From contig NC_060232.1 in the NCBI RefSeq assembly GCF_021155775.2, positions 13,056,251 through 13,120,250 on the forward strand: a stretch of DNA of 64,000 nt, written 5' to 3'. The position numbers and the translations under genes were made by a program. Positions 63,820-64,000 of this stretch are shown here, piece after piece (the first letter of the stretch is position 1; every line of letters starts with the position of its first letter). The notes under the pieces are model-generated. The model was not told the DNA's origin. It did no database searches and was given only the letters and a program-made list of their open reading frames with translations. Source of the stretch: Neodiprion pinetum. Its lineage: Eukaryota > Arthropoda > Insecta > Hymenoptera > Diprionidae.

Positions 63820-64000
63820 TTGAATACTATTTTCGAGTATTCTAGTGGTCTATAAACAGTAATTAATTTAATTTGCTTTCAGTAGCCACTAACAAATACT
63901 ACAATTGCGTTGAAATTTTTTAATCGGGAATGAAAATTCAATCCTGATAACTGCAGGAGATACAGGGATTCGCTGTTCGAAAATGCAGTGCAAAAATAAC

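Overview
The window is nuclear DNA of an animal, most likely an insect. It is AT-rich, genes are split by GT-AG introns, coding density is low, and the protein matches are to conserved eukaryotic genes. A hymenopteran (sawfly or wasp) is a reasonable guess from the SRPK N-terminus, but the sequence alone does not prove it. All gene identifications come from recognising protein sequence; no database search was run.

Four conserved genes can be assembled exon by exon with matching intron phases. (1) An SR-protein kinase (SRPK) gene on the minus strand has its first coding exon at 23792-24000 and its second at 9112-9325. The 14.5-kb intron between them is full of repeats, and the rest of the kinase lies beyond the left edge. 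(2) A NOL11 homologue on the plus strand (30759-35234, 4 exons, 610 aa) is a ribosome-biogenesis factor. (3) UQCRC2, core protein 2 of respiratory complex III, is on the minus strand (36842-45625, 7 exons, 444 aa) and converges with NOL11. (4) Nup107, of the nuclear-pore Y-complex, is on the plus strand (48180-54106, 8 exons, 960 aa) and is divergent from UQCRC2. All four are housekeeping genes, and nothing shows a shared pathway. Beyond 54.1 kb only possible isolated exons are visible, at 57654-57758 and at 62908-62945 joined to 63713-63819.

The rest is mostly mobile DNA. The left edge (1 to about 4080, minus strand) is a decayed Jockey-like LINE with a gag-type zinc-knuckle ORF1 and a reverse transcriptase carrying a YADD motif. 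The most striking feature of the window is its number of inverted-repeat (foldback or MITE-like) elements. They include a 1.39-kb near-perfect palindrome at 27610-29000, an older 2.3-kb palindrome at 4845-7130, further palindromes at 15470-16310 and 43105-43735, a 557-bp element with an 8-bp target duplication at 24507-25063, two near-identical 131-bp MITEs each upstream of a gene (30434-30564 and 47333-47463), and TA-flanked MITEs at 9361-9686 and 62045-62313. A 195-bp hairpin at 36252-36446, between the 3' ends of NOL11 and UQCRC2, contains a hammerhead-like CTGATGA...GAAAC core. No tRNA, rRNA or CRISPR array was recognised.
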